Assembly (NCBI GenBank): GCA_023954015.1
Contig: JAMLIS010000013.1
Span: forward strand, 44,852 to 108,851
Direction of reading: 5' to 3'
DNA from: Burkholderiaceae bacterium
GTDB taxonomy: Bacteria > Pseudomonadota > Gammaproteobacteria > Burkholderiales > Burkholderiaceae_E
Length of the DNA stretch: 64,000 bases
In this document: piece by piece, positions 1 to 10,700 of the stretch
Position numbering within the stretch: position 1 is the first letter of the stretch
Layout: each line of letters opens with the position of its first letter
Position numbers and translations under genes: made by a program
Notes under the pieces: generated by a model
Told to the model about the DNA's origin: nothing
Database searches by the model: none
Seen by the model: the letters and a program-made list of their open reading frames with translations, nothing else

Positions 1-29
1 CGGCCGCGGGTCGAGTTGCGCCGCCTGCG

Positions 30-1154
30 TCAGAGCCGCTCGAAAGCCCGCGCGAGCGTGTCCAACGTCCGATCGACGTTCGCCAGCTTGTCCAGGCCGA
101 ACAAGCCGATGCGGAAGCTGCGGAAGTCGCTCGGCTCGTCGACCGCCAGCGGCACTCCCGCCGCGATCTGCAGGCCGGCCTCGACGAGCCTGCGCCCCGA
201 CTGGATGCCCTCGTCGTTCGTGTAGCAGACGACGACGCCGGGCGCTTCGAAGCCCGGCGCGGCCACGCTCGGGAAGCCGCTGCGCGCGAGCATCGCGCGC
301 ACTTCCGACCCCAGGCGCAGCTGCGCCTGCCGCGCCGCCTCGAAGCCGAAGTGCTGCGTCTCCTGCATTGCATCGCGCACGCCGACCAGCGCATCGGTGG
401 GCAGCGTCGCGTGGTACGCGTGCCCGCCGTTCTCGTAGGTCTCCATGATCTGCAGCCACTTGCGCAGGTCGCACGAGAAGCTCGAGCTGTGCGTGTTCTC
501 GATGCGTTCGCGCGCCGCATCGCCGAGCGCGACGAAGGCACAGCACGCCGGCCCGCTCCAGCCCTTCTGCGGCGCGCTCACCAGCACGTCGACGCCGAGC
601 GCGCGCTGGTCGACCCAGAGCGCGCCCGAGGCGATGCAATCGAGCACGAAGAGCCCGCCGACGGCGTGCGTGGCCTCGCCGAGCGCGCGCAGGTAATCGT
701 CGGGCAGCAGGATCCCCGACGAAGTCTCGACGTGCGGCGCGAAGACGATCTGCGGGCGTTCGCGTTCGATCGTCGCGACGACCTGTTCGATCGGCGGCGG
801 CGCGAACGGCGCCTGCGCGCCGGGACGCAGCGCGCGCGCCTTCTCGACGATCGTCGCGGACGCAATGTCGCCCATCTCGAAGATCTGGGTCCAGCGGTAG
901 CTGAACCAGCCGTTGCGCACCACCAGGCACTTGCGCCCCGTGGCGAACTGGCGTGCGATGGCCTCCATGCCGAAGCTGCCGCTGCCGGGAACGACGATCG
1001 CCGATCGAGCCCCGTAGACCTCCTTCAACGTCGCGGAGATGTCCCGCATCACGCGCTGGAACTTCTTCGACATGTGATTCAGCGCACGGTCGGTATAGAC
1101 GACCGAATATTCGAGCAGGCCGTCCGGGTCGACGTGGGGAAGCAGGCCGGGCAT
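30..1154 (-). CDS. Class V PLP-dependent aminotransferase (alanine/serine-glyoxylate type)
   Basis: A 374-residue protein of the fold-type I, class V aminotransferase family, which moves amino groups between small amino acids and glyoxylate or pyruvate. The Schiff-base lysine is K197 in SAPQKGWSG, and D172 in FVLDCIASG fits the aspartate that holds the PLP ring nitrogen. The start is the ATG at 1154, because AAGGAGA lies 8 nt upstream at 1163-1169; an ATG seven codons earlier would place this SD inside the gene. It is divergent from the amidase at 1369, with 214 bp of GC-rich DNA between them. The exact substrate cannot be told from sequence; the amidase and TRAP neighbours suggest use of an imported amide or amino compound (inference). 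Confidence 0.85.
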   Translation of the reverse strand: MPGLLPHVDPDGLLEYSVVYTDRALNHMSKKFQRVMRDISATLKEVYGARSAIVVPGSGSFGMEAIARQFATGRKCLVVRNGWFSYRWTQIFEMGDIASATIVEKARALRPGAQAPFAPPPIEQVVATIERERPQIVFAPHVETSSGILLPDDYLRALGEATHAVGGLFVLDCIASGALWVDQRALGVDVLVSAPQKGWSGPACCAFVALGDAARERIENTHSSSFSCDLRKWLQIMETYENGGHAYHATLPTDALVGVRDAMQETQHFGFEAARQAQLRLGSEVRAMLARSGFPSVAAPGFEAPGVVVCYTNDEGIQSGRRLVEAGLQIAAGVPLAVDEPSDFRSFRIGLFGLDKLANVDRTLDTLARAFERL

Positions 1155-1368
1155 CTTCTTGGTCTCCTTGCGCAAATGCAGGCGGCAGCGTGGATCGCGC
1201 GGCGCGATCCGGATGGGTGCATTGTGCGCCGCCGGCGGCGGCTTCGATGCCGTCCCGGCGTGCGGCTATCCTTCGTGGATCGCAACGCGGCAGCGAACCG
1301 CGCGGACGCGCGTAGACGCGCGCGAACCGCGCGAACGCGCGTGGACGCGCAGCCTACAGGAGACACCC

Positions 1369-2865
1369 ATGCCTTTCGAATTGCCGAGCAACGAGCGCGT
1401 CCGGCGCCTCGGCGCCGAGCTCGGGATGGAGATCACGCCCGACTACGCGCAGGAGTTCGTCGACTTCTGCCAGGCCTTCGTGCCTGGCTTCCGGCTCGTC
1501 GACCGCCTGCCCGACGAGAAGCCGCCGGTGAAATACCCGCGTACGCCCGGCTACCGACCCGACCCTGCCGACAACCCGCTGAACGCCTGGTACGTGCGCA
1601 CCGACATCCGCGGCGCTTCCGATGGGCTGCTGAAAGGCAGGCGCATAGCGGTGAAGGACAACACGATGATCGCCGGCGTGCCGATGATGAACGGCGCATC
1701 GGTGCTCGAAGGCTTCGTGCCCGACGTCGACGCGACCATCGTCACGCGCATCCTCGATGCCGGCGGCCACATCGTCGGCAAGTCGGTGTGCGAGTACTTC
1801 TCCTTCGCCGGCGGCAGCGCGACCAGCGCCACCGGCCCGGTGCTCAGCCCGCACAATCCGGGTCATACGCCGGGCGGCTCGACCACAGGCAGCGCCGCGC
1901 TGCTCGCCGCCGGCGAAGTGGATCTCGCCACCGGCGCCGACCAGGCCGGATCGGTGCGCATCCCGGCGTCGTTCTCGGGCATCGTCGGACTGAAGCCCAC
2001 CTTCGGGCTCGTGCCCTACACCGGGATCATGGGGCTCGACTGGTCGATCGACCACGCGGGCCCGATGGCGCGCGACGTCGCCGGCGTCGCACTGCTGCTC
2101 GAGGTGATGGCCGGCGACGACGGCATCGACGGGCGCCAGCGCAACGTGCAGGTGGCGCCGTACACCGCCGCGCCGGGCAAGGACATTCGCGGACTGCGCA
2201 TCGGCGTCGTGCGCGAATCCTTCGGGCTGCCCGAGTCGCACCCCGGCACCGACGAGACCGTGCGCGCGGCGATCCCTGCGCTGCGCGCGCTCGGCGCAGT
2301 CGTCGACGAGATTTCGATCCCCTGGCACCTGCACGGCGCCACGTTGTGGGGCGCGCTGGCCAACGAGGGCACCTACCGCACGCTGTACAGCGGCACCGGC
2401 GTGGGTCACCACGGGATCGGCGCCTACCCGCTCGGCCTGGGCGCGATGCTCGGCAACCTGCGCGAACGCGCGAACGAACTGCCGCACACGATCAAGGCCG
2501 GCATGCTGCTCGGACGCTACCTCGCCGACGACTGCGGCGGACGCTACTACGCGAAGACGCAGAACCTGCGCCGCCGCCTGCGCCGCGAGTACGACGAAGC
2601 GCTCGCGACCTTCGACCTGCTGCTGATGCCGACGCTGCCGTTTCCGACGCTGCCGATACCGCCCGAGGGCGCATCGCTCGCCGAAGTGCTCGCGCACAGC
2701 TGGACGATGCTCGCGAACACTTCGCCGTTCAATCTCACCGGACACCCGGCGATCTCGGTGCCCTGCGGCGAAACCGAAGGCAAGCCGGTCGGGCTGATGC
2801 TGGTCGGCAGGCATTTCGACGAGATGACGGTGCTGAAAGCGGCGCACGCCTACGAGCGGCGGTGA
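1369..2865 (+). CDS. Amidase-signature family amidase
   Basis: A 498-residue amidase hydrolysing carboxamides to acid and ammonia. The Ser-cisSer-Lys triad is visible: K96 in RRIAVKDNT, S171 in GGSTTGSA and S195 in DQAGSVRIPAS. The stretch GLKPTFGLVPYTG and the pattern of following residues resemble the nitrile-pathway amidases of Rhodococcus rather than GatA. The start ATG has CAGGAGA about 5 nt upstream. It precedes a TRAP transporter in the same direction, so uptake of an amide or nitrile-derived substrate is plausible. No nitrile hydratase or nitrilase is nearby, which leaves the substrate open. Confidence 0.9.
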   Translation: MPFELPSNERVRRLGAELGMEITPDYAQEFVDFCQAFVPGFRLVDRLPDEKPPVKYPRTPGYRPDPADNPLNAWYVRTDIRGASDGLLKGRRIAVKDNTMIAGVPMMNGASVLEGFVPDVDATIVTRILDAGGHIVGKSVCEYFSFAGGSATSATGPVLSPHNPGHTPGGSTTGSAALLAAGEVDLATGADQAGSVRIPASFSGIVGLKPTFGLVPYTGIMGLDWSIDHAGPMARDVAGVALLLEVMAGDDGIDGRQRNVQVAPYTAAPGKDIRGLRIGVVRESFGLPESHPGTDETVRAAIPALRALGAVVDEISIPWHLHGATLWGALANEGTYRTLYSGTGVGHHGIGAYPLGLGAMLGNLRERANELPHTIKAGMLLGRYLADDCGGRYYAKTQNLRRRLRREYDEALATFDLLLMPTLPFPTLPIPPEGASLAEVLAHSWTMLANTSPFNLTGHPAISVPCGETEGKPVGLMLVGRHFDEMTVLKAAHAYERR

Positions 2866-2993
2866 AGCGCAGTTCGCGCAGATCCCGCGCCGGAAGGCGC
2901 TCCTGAAGAACGATCCCTGCGCCACCTTTGACAGTCGCGCCGTTTCGCCGGATGCTTGAAGCCCTTCGCATTCTCATTCCCGGAGTCGTCCCG

Positions 2994-3965
2994 ATGCGCG
3001 CACCGATCGCTGCCGCCCTCGCCACGCTGTGCCTGGCTACTGCCGGCGCCGCCACCGCCCAGACCCAGCTGAACATCGGCATCGTCACCAATCCGAGCTT
3101 CGTGCACACGCGCGCGGCGAACTGGTTCAAGGAATGCGTCGACAAGCGCGTGCCGGGCAAGATCGACGTCGTCGTGCACCACTCGGCGGTGCTCGGCAGC
3201 GAGACGCAGGTGCTGCAGCAGATCCAGCTCGGCACCACGCAGATGGCGGTGAGCACCACCGGGCCGGTCGAAGCCTTCGTCCCCGAGATCAAGGCGCTCG
3301 AGATGCCCTTCCTCTTCCCGTCCTACGAGGCGGCCGACAAGGTGCTCGACGGGCCGATCGGCCAGGACCTCGCGCGCCGCTTCGAGAAAGCGGGCTTCGT
3401 CGCACTCGCCTTCCTCGACAACGGCTTTCGCAACGTCACCAACTCCAAGCGCGACGTGAAGGACCCGTCGGACCTGAAGGGGCTGAAGATCCGCACGATG
3501 GAGGCGCCCACGCACCTGGCGATCTGGCGCGCGCTCGGCGCCAACCCCACCCCGATGGCCTGGCCGATCTTCACGCAGCTGCAGCAGGGCGTCATCGACG
3601 GCCAGGAGAATCCGATCGCCGTCATCCACGCCGCCAAGCTGCCCGAGGCGGGGCAGAAATACCTGTCGCTGACGCGCCACGTCTATTCGGCGCTCGTGTT
3701 CGTCGCCAACAAGCGCTTCATCGACGGTCTTCCCGCCGACCAGCGCACGGCGGTCACCGAATGCGCGCACACCGCGGCGCTCGAGGGCCGGCGCTACATC
3801 CGCGACAACGAACGCCAGCAGCTCGCCGAGCTGAAGGCCGCCGGCATGCAGGTCGACGAGAACCCCGATCTCCCGGCTTTTCGCAAGGCGACGCAGCCGG
3901 TGATCGACTCGCTGTCGGGCGACACGAAGAAGATCGTCGAGCAGATTCGCGCGCAAGTGCAGTAA
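2994..3965 (+). CDS. TRAP transporter solute-binding protein (DctP family)
   Basis: A 323-residue periplasmic binding protein with a Sec signal peptide (about residues 1-23, ending ATAQ). DctP features include the LKGLKIRTME block, containing the arginine that usually binds the substrate carboxylate, and GVIDGQENP. The ATG at 2994 is preferred over one at 2928: CGGAG lies 8 nt upstream and the signal peptide starts directly after. It is the first gene of a dctPQM set (with 3987 and 4527), downstream of the amidase. The ligand is unknown, probably a carboxylate. Confidence 0.88.
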   Translation: MRAPIAAALATLCLATAGAATAQTQLNIGIVTNPSFVHTRAANWFKECVDKRVPGKIDVVVHHSAVLGSETQVLQQIQLGTTQMAVSTTGPVEAFVPEIKALEMPFLFPSYEAADKVLDGPIGQDLARRFEKAGFVALAFLDNGFRNVTNSKRDVKDPSDLKGLKIRTMEAPTHLAIWRALGANPTPMAWPIFTQLQQGVIDGQENPIAVIHAAKLPEAGQKYLSLTRHVYSALVFVANKRFIDGLPADQRTAVTECAHTAALEGRRYIRDNERQQLAELKAAGMQVDENPDLPAFRKATQPVIDSLSGDTKKIVEQIRAQVQ

Positions 3966-3986
3966 GGAGCAACGGAGGACGCTCCC

Positions 3987-4505
3987 GTGCAGGCCCTGCA
4001 GCGCGTCAGCGGCGCGTTGAACGCTGCAGTGGAGAAGCTGTTGATGGCCATCGGCGCGGCGATCTGCGTCATCCTGTTCGCGCAGGTGGCGTTTCGCTAC
4101 GTCGGGAATTCGCTCGGCTGGTCCGAAGAGGTGAGTCGCCACCTGCTGGTGGCGATCACCTTCCTCGGCGGCACCGTCGCCTACAAGCGCGCGAGCTTCA
4201 TCGGACTGCAGGGCATCGGCCACTGGTTCGGCCCCGCATTCCAGCGCTCGATGGTGTTCGCGCTGCAACTGCTCACGCTCGCCTGCTTCGGGCTCATCGC
4301 GTGGTTCGGCGCGACCTACACGATCAAGGCCGCCGAGCACACGTCGGCGTCGCTGCAGATCCCGATGTCGATTCCGTACGCGGTGATACCGATCGCCGCG
4401 CTCGTGTTCATCGTGCACGTGCTGGCCGACATGGCGGCGACGCGCGCCGACGCCGCGCCGAGCGCCCCGCACGAAGCGCGATCGGGCAAGCCGCCCGTGC
4501 AATGA
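3987..4505 (+). CDS. TRAP transporter small permease (DctQ family)
   Basis: A 172-residue membrane protein with four hydrophobic segments and the family pattern QVAFRYVGNSLGWSEE followed by a TFLGG block. It is the small membrane subunit that pairs with DctM in sodium-driven TRAP uptake. The GTG start at 3987 has GGAGG 8 nt upstream. It lies 21 nt after dctP and 21 nt before dctM, consistent with one transcript. Confidence 0.87.
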   Translation: MQALQRVSGALNAAVEKLLMAIGAAICVILFAQVAFRYVGNSLGWSEEVSRHLLVAITFLGGTVAYKRASFIGLQGIGHWFGPAFQRSMVFALQLLTLACFGLIAWFGATYTIKAAEHTSASLQIPMSIPYAVIPIAALVFIVHVLADMAATRADAAPSAPHEARSGKPPVQ

Positions 4506-4526
4506 ACGAAGCACTCGCCCGATGAG

Positions 4527-5831
4527 ATGATCGTCGCGCTGCTGTTCGGCGGCCTGTTCCTGCTGATCGCGCTCGGGCTGCCGATCGCGCTCGCGATCGG
4601 CCTGCCGGCGATCGGACTGATCCTCGCGCCGGGCGTCTTTCCGCCCGGAGTCGACACCGCGGGACTGGGGCAGACGATCGTCCAGCTGCTCTTCGCCGGC
4701 GTCGACTCCTTCGATCTGCTCGCGGTTCCGCTGTTCATGCTCGCCGGCTCGATCATGGAGCGCGGCGGCATCTCGCGGCAGCTGATCGACTTCTCCGACT
4801 CGCTGGTCGGCTGGGTACCGGGCGGGCTCGCCTGCGCGGTCATCGTCGCGTCGATGTTCTTCGCCGGCATCTCGGGCTCGGCCGCCGCCGACACCGCTGC
4901 GCTGGGCGCGGTGGCGATCCCCGCGCTGGTGCGCCAGGGCTACCCGCCGGCCTTCTCGGCCGCGCTGGTCGCCGCGGGCGGCGCCATCGGCGTGATCATC
5001 CCGCCGTCGATCCCGATGATCATCTACGGCTTCCTCACCAACGTCTCGATCGCCGAACTGTTCGCCGGCGGCATGATGGTGGGCCTGCTGCTCGGACTGT
5101 CGTTCATGGCGGTGGCAGTCTGGAAATCGCTGCGCCACGGCTACGGCACGCGCCGGCCATTCGCGCTGCGTCACGTGCTCGCGTCGCTGCGGCAGGCGAT
5201 CTGGTCGCTCGGCGCGCCGGTGATCGTGCTCGGCGGCATTCTCAGCGGCATCGTCACCGTCACCGAGGCGGCGGCGTTGGCGGTGTTCTACGCACTGCTG
5301 GTGGCGATCTTCGTGAACCGGCAGCTCCGCTGGCGGGAACTGCCCGGGCTGCTCGTCGAGTCGCAAGTGATCGCAGCGACGATTCTCTTCATCATCGCGA
5401 TGGCCAAGGTGTTCACCTGGCTGGTCGCGATGCAGCAGACGGCGCAGATGCTGCAAGGCGCGATCACCTCGATGGCGCTGCCGCCGTGGGGCGTGCTGCT
5501 GCTCGTGATGGCAGGCCTGCTCGTCATCGGTTGCGTGCTCGAGACCACCGCAGCGCTGATCCTGCTCGTGCCGGTGCTCGCACCGCTCACGGTGCTGATG
5601 GGCATCGATCCGATGCACTTCGGCGTGCTGATGGTGATGAACCTTGCGATCGGCATGCTGACGCCGCCGGTCGGCATCTGCCTGTTCGTCAGTTGCGGGG
5701 TCGCGAAGCTGCCGCTCGGAGTGGTCGGCCGCGCGATCCTGCCGTTCGTCGCGGCGGCGGTGGCGTCGCTGATGGTGGCGAGCTACTGGCCGCCGCTGAC
5801 GACCTGGTTGCCGACGCTGATCTATCGCTGA
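4527..5831 (+). CDS. TRAP transporter large permease (DctM family)
   Basis: A 434-residue polytopic protein with around a dozen hydrophobic segments and DctM signatures: FFAGISGSAAAD, GGAIGVIIPPSIPMIIYG, and NLAIGMLTPPVG near the C terminus. It forms the ion-coupled translocation channel with the preceding DctQ. The ATG at 4527 is the second of two close ATGs; the one at 4522 hits a stop after two codons. It ends the first TRAP operon, followed by a long gene-free region. Confidence 0.9.
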   Translation: MIVALLFGGLFLLIALGLPIALAIGLPAIGLILAPGVFPPGVDTAGLGQTIVQLLFAGVDSFDLLAVPLFMLAGSIMERGGISRQLIDFSDSLVGWVPGGLACAVIVASMFFAGISGSAAADTAALGAVAIPALVRQGYPPAFSAALVAAGGAIGVIIPPSIPMIIYGFLTNVSIAELFAGGMMVGLLLGLSFMAVAVWKSLRHGYGTRRPFALRHVLASLRQAIWSLGAPVIVLGGILSGIVTVTEAAALAVFYALLVAIFVNRQLRWRELPGLLVESQVIAATILFIIAMAKVFTWLVAMQQTAQMLQGAITSMALPPWGVLLLVMAGLLVIGCVLETTAALILLVPVLAPLTVLMGIDPMHFGVLMVMNLAIGMLTPPVGICLFVSCGVAKLPLGVVGRAILPFVAAAVASLMVASYWPPLTTWLPTLIYR

Positions 5832-6023
5832 GCCGGATCGGCGCGCGAGCCGCGCGAGGCACGGCGGCGTCCTCGCTGTGCGGAGTGCTTGCGTCGTGCC
5901 GAGGCGGCGAGGAACGGCGTCGGGAACGGCCGCGCGTTCGGTTCGTCCGGTAGCGGTCGTTTGTGCGGATCGCCATGCACCTTCACCGCAGTCGGCGCGG
6001 GGTGACGTCCGATGCGCAACCGA

Positions 6024-6083
6024 ACGCAGCATCTGCGGATGTGCGACAGGTTGCACGAAGAGGAGCGCTGCGTCTTGCAGCGG
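6024..6083 (+). repeat. Dispersed hairpin element, copy A
   Basis: A member of the seven-copy family. It runs from GCAGCATCTGCGG, through a GTGC...GCAC hairpin, to GCGCTGCGTCTTGCAGCG. Copy B read on the minus strand aligns closely: GCAGCAT-TGC-GA-GTG, then TTGCAC-AAG, then CGCTGC. The G-rich tract starts right after its 3' end. Confidence 0.7.
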
Positions 6084-6084
6084 A

Positions 6085-6425
<341 letters not shown>

Positions 6426-6623
6426 GGGTGTCGCGTGCGGGCGGTGCGGAGGTCGGTGCACGCCGGCTCCCGGCACGAGCCGGGGCGCTGCCACCTTCTG
6501 CTACGACGGCACGCCGGTGCTGTCGATCCGGCCTGACTGGAAGGTATCGGCACGCCGTGGACCCGTGCGCGCCGAGCGACGCGCAGAACGCTGGCGGAAC
6601 ATAACGGCGGCAGACGCGCAGCG

Positions 6624-6703
6624 AAACGCAGCGATATGCAGCGTTTCTACTTTGTGCAATCGACCACACGTCGGCAAATGCTGCGTTTTGCTGCGCAAAA
6701 CGA
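6624..6703 (-). repeat. Dispersed hairpin element, copy B
   Basis: Two hairpins: AAACGC...GCGTTT around GCGATATGC (6624-6646), and CGTTTTG...CAAAACG near 6683-6702. The minus strand aligns with copy A. The element is nearly self-complementary, so orientation is partly a matter of choice. A GC-rich tract begins at its right edge with the same TGTTGGGCGGC-like start as that after copy A. Confidence 0.7.
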
Positions 6704-6711
6704 GCCTGTTG

Positions 6712-6800
6712 GGCGGCGCCGGGGCCGGCGCCGGGGCGGCGCGGGGGCGCGCGGGGGCGGCGCGGGGCCGGCGCGCGGGGCCGGCGCGCGGGGCGGCGCA
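6712..6800. repeat. GC-rich low-complexity tract beside element B
   Basis: Short units of GGCGC, GGGGC and CCGGC repeat for about 90 nt. It adjoins element B just as the 6085-6425 tract adjoins element A. Confidence 0.65.
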
Positions 6801-6917
6801 GGATGGGCGCGCACAGTCGGCGCACAACCCGCGCGGCGTCCACGCCCAGTCGACGCGCCCCCGGCACGCACGCCCCCGGCGCCGCCGCCCGCTTACACAA
6901 ACAACCCGCCGCCCGCG

Positions 6918-7751
6918 TCAGCGCCCCGCTGCAAACCGCCGCCTGAGCATCGGATAGTGCGTCGATCGCCCGAACCGCGGAAAGGTCTTCGTGTCGGCGC
7001 GCAGTTCCGCCAGCACCGGAGAGCGCAGCGACGCGAGCAGCGCATCCATCGAATCGAAGCGCACCTCGTTGCGAATCACGGTGGGGTCGGCGAATCGTCC
7101 CTCGTGCGCGGCGGCGACCGGCACATAGCAGAGCACGTCGCGCACGCCGGGCAGGCGCGCGAGGATCTGCGGATGCTGCGCGACGTAGTGCGAGGCGAAC
7201 GCGGCGGCGTCGTCGACCGGTCCGTAGTAGTGCACGACGAGCGCCACCGGCGCGTCGTCGCCGTCGCACGGCGACGGCACCGGTTCGCGCTCGATGCGGA
7301 AGACGCCGGCGCGCCAGCACGAGCGGCCGGCCGCAGCGCCAGACGGAACGGCGTCGGGCGTAGCGCCAGACAGTACGGCGTCGGATAAAGCGCCAGACGG
7401 TGCCGCGCCAGACGAAGCGCCGGCCTGTGCGTGCGGCAAAGCACGATCCGATCCGCCGCTCCCGTTCGCACCGTGCTCCGGCAACTCGCCGAGCAACGCC
7501 GCGTGCACGCGCGCATCGTTCATCGTCTCGCGCAGCGCAGGCACGTCGTCGCCGTGGCATTCGACGATCACCAGCGGCGGCTCGCCGTCGCCGAACAGCG
7601 AAAGCCGCCCGTGTTCGGGATGCGGCACGAACACGTCGAACGCGCGCGGTCCCCATGCCGCCGGCAACGCGGCGCCGAGCCGATCCACATCGGGCAGCGG
7701 CCCGTGCGGCGTCCGTTCGAACGTGAAGACGAGCGCGTGATCGCCTTTCAT
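6918..7751 (-). CDS. EthD-domain protein, possibly two-domain
   Basis: A 277-residue protein. The C-terminal part (about 165-277, ALVVHYYGPVDD...) is an EthD-type dimeric alpha/beta barrel domain, and the N-terminal 100 residues look like a diverged second copy. EthD-like proteins often accompany aromatic or ether catabolism, with unclear biochemical roles. The ATG at 7751 overlaps the stop of the oxidoreductase gene by 4 nt (ATGA), so it belongs to that operon. The linker between the domains is encoded by a 27-bp/15-bp in-frame repeat (7336-7420) giving Ser-Gly-Ala-rich sequence, evidently expanded. Translation may be affected by the upstream gene disruption. Confidence 0.72.
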   Translation of the reverse strand: MKGDHALVFTFERTPHGPLPDVDRLGAALPAAWGPRAFDVFVPHPEHGRLSLFGDGEPPLVIVECHGDDVPALRETMNDARVHAALLGELPEHGANGSGGSDRALPHAQAGASSGAAPSGALSDAVLSGATPDAVPSGAAAGRSCWRAGVFRIEREPVPSPCDGDDAPVALVVHYYGPVDDAAAFASHYVAQHPQILARLPGVRDVLCYVPVAAAHEGRFADPTVIRNEVRFDSMDALLASLRSPVLAELRADTKTFPRFGRSTHYPMLRRRFAAGR

Positions 7752-10700
7752 CGGGCCATCTCCGTCTGTGCGACGCCCCGTCGCGCGAGGAACGCCGACA
7801 GCAGCCGTGTCGCCGCCTGCGTCGCGGCGTCCAGCCGGGGCATCCGAATCGGTCCGTAACCGCGAACGCTTTCGGGCAGGCTCGCGAAATCGAGCGCCGT
7901 CGCGGCGGCGACGGCATCGACGGTATCGACCGCCTCGAGCGATGCGGCGATGCGCTGGACGCCTTCGCAGTACATGCGCGTGAAGCGGCGTTGCGCGATG
8001 CGCTCGGCCTGCCAGGCGAAGGGATCGAACACGCTGCCGCGCAGCGGCCGCATGCGCGCGAGGACCCGCAGGACGACCAGGACCCACGGGCCGAAGCGCC
8101 GCTTGCGCCGGCGGCCGTCGCGCGTGGCGCGGCTCGGAAGCCATGCCGGTGCGAACTGGAAGACCGGCCGCGCGTGTTCGCCGTAGCGCGCACGCAGCTG
8201 CCTCAGGTACTCCGGATCGCTGGCCAGTCGCGCGACTTCGTATTCGTCCTTTGTCGCCAGCGCATCGAAGGCGTTGCGCGCAACCGCGAGCGCAAAGCCC
8301 GGCAGCCGATCGGCGGCACGCGCCTCGGCACGCTCGGCGAGGCGCACGAGGCGCCGATAGCGATCGGCAAGCGCACGACCCTGGTAGCGCACGAGTTCGT
8401 CGGCGAAGAAATCGACGGCCTGCTCGAGGTCTTCGAACGCTGCGCTTCGCCTGCCGTCGCGCCCGCCGGTGCCGTCCGCCGGCAGTGCATCGCGCGCGGC
8501 AGTGTGCGCTGAGAACGTGTGAACCAATCGTCCATGCCCGTCTCGCGCGCCAGGAAGCGCCCGCTCTTCGTTGCAATGCTCGCCATATCTACCGATATGG
8601 CTGCGCTTTGCGCCTCGATCGGACGCTTCCTGGCGCGCTTTCCGGTCACGGCCGATTGGTTCACACGTTCTGAGTCCCGCGCTCCATCCTGCGCTGCACC
8701 TTGCGCGGCATCGTGCGCCGCGTCGAGCGCAGCCTCCAGCGCCTGCGGATCCGCCGCCGCCAGCCGTCCCCACGCCAGCGCGGCGAGATTGCCGTCGACG
8801 GCGACTCCCCGTTCCCGGATCGCGTGCTCGATCGCCGCCACGCCGACCGGCAGGCGTCCGTTCTGCGCGGCGGCCCCGAGCACGATCATGTTCGCGTACA
8901 GCGTGTCGCCGAGCGCGCGCCGGGCGATCGTCGGCGCATCGACGGCGAGCACCGCCTCGCCGCCCAGCCGCGCGTGCAGGCGCTGCACGTACGCCTCCAG
9001 CGGCAGCGGCGCATCGGGGTCGAGCGCCTGCTCGAGCATCGGCACCGCTTCGCCGGCGACCACCGCCGTGGCGCCGGGCGCCAGGCGCGCAACCGTCGAT
9101 GCCGAGGCAGCCGACGCGAGGTCACCGGCGATCAGCAGGTCGGCGCATCCGTCGGGTATGCGCGAAGCGCCGGCTGCGGCGCCCTGCGCGGCGATCCGCA
9201 GGTGCGTCGTGACCTCCCCGCCCTTGCGCGCAAGCCCGGTGTTGTCGAGCTGCGAGACCGCGAAGCCGTCGCGCAGCGCCGCCGCCGCGAGCACCGACCC
9301 CACGGTGACCAGCCCCGAGCCGCCGACGCCGGCAAGCACGAGGCCGAAGGGTCGCCCCGCCGGCAAGCCGGCCTGCGCCGGTTCGGGCAACGCGGCGACC
9401 GACGCCTGCGGCAGCGGCGCGCCGCCGCGGCGCGCATCCGTTTCGGCGTTCTCGATCAGCACGAAACTGGGGCAATAGCCGTCGGTGCACGACAGGTCGG
9501 TGTTGCACGACGACAAATCGATGCGCCGCTTCGCGCCGAAGGGCGTATCGACCCGGCGCACCGCGATGCAGTTGGATTGCACCGAGCAGTCGCCGCAGCC
9601 GTCGCAGATGCGTTCGTGGATCGTGACGACGGGCTCGCCGCCGAAGCGCGCGCCGCGTTTTCGAAGCCGTCGTTTCTCGGTTGCGCAGATCTGGTCGTAG
9701 ACGATGGCCGAAACGCCGCGATGCTCGCGGAACGCGCGCATCACTTCGTCGAGATCGTCTCGATCGGCGAGCCAGGTTCCCGGAGGAAGATCCTTCGCGC
9801 TTCCCGTGAAGGCGGCGCCGCGCCCGGTGAGCACGGCGATGCGCTCCACGCGCTCGGCGTGCAGCTGCCAGGCAATGCGCGCCGCGTCGGGCGCTCCTTC
9901 GACCGGCTGGCCGCCGGTCATCGCGACGGCCTCGTTGACGAGGATCTTGTAGGTGATCGGCACCTTCGCCGCGACGGCCGCGCGGATCGCCAGCACGCCC
10001 GAGTGCGTGTAGGTGCCGTCGCCGAGATTCTGGAAGACGTGCGGCACGTCGACGAACGCCGATGCGCCGATCCAGTTCGCCCCCTCGCCGCCCATCTGGC
10101 ACAGCATCGACGTGCGCGAGGCCGGCATCCACATCGCCATCGAATGGCATCCGATGCCGGCCATCGCCTGCGAGCCTTCGGGCAGCCGGGTCGAGCGCGC
10201 ATGCGGGCAGCCGGCGCAGAAATGCGGCCTGCGCGCCGGTCCGGTGCCGGCGGAGCTTCCGCCGTGCGAGTGCGCCGCGAGGCGCTGCGCCATCGCCTCG
10301 ATCCGCTGCGCCGGCAACGCGTCGGTCGCGGCAAGCCGCGCGAGTACGACGCGCGCGATCATCGAAGGGTCGATCTCGCCGTGTTCGGCGAGCAGCGTTC
10401 GACCGTCGGGATCGCACTTCCCCGAGATCCGCGGTCGCCGCGCGGGCGTCCAGTGATAGGCGAGCTGCGCGACGCCGGGCTCGAGCACCGCGCGTTTCTC
10501 CTCGACGACGACCACCTCGTCGAAATCGAGCAGGAACTGCGCGTTGGCGCTCTCCTCGAGCGGCCAGACCAGCGCGATGCGCCGCGCTCCGACGCCGTGG
10601 CGCGCGAGTTCGTCGTGCCCTGCGTCGAGCATCGCGAAGGCTTCGAGCAGGTCGCCCCACGCCTTGCCGGCGGCGACGAAGCCGATGCGCTTTCGTCCTT

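Noticed and set aside
7748..8773. The C-terminal oxidoreductase frame as an independent gene
   Set aside because: Upstream of VDFFADELVRYQ the frame is antisense-like residue from the palindrome, with no RBS; excision of 161 nt joins it perfectly to the upstream frame.
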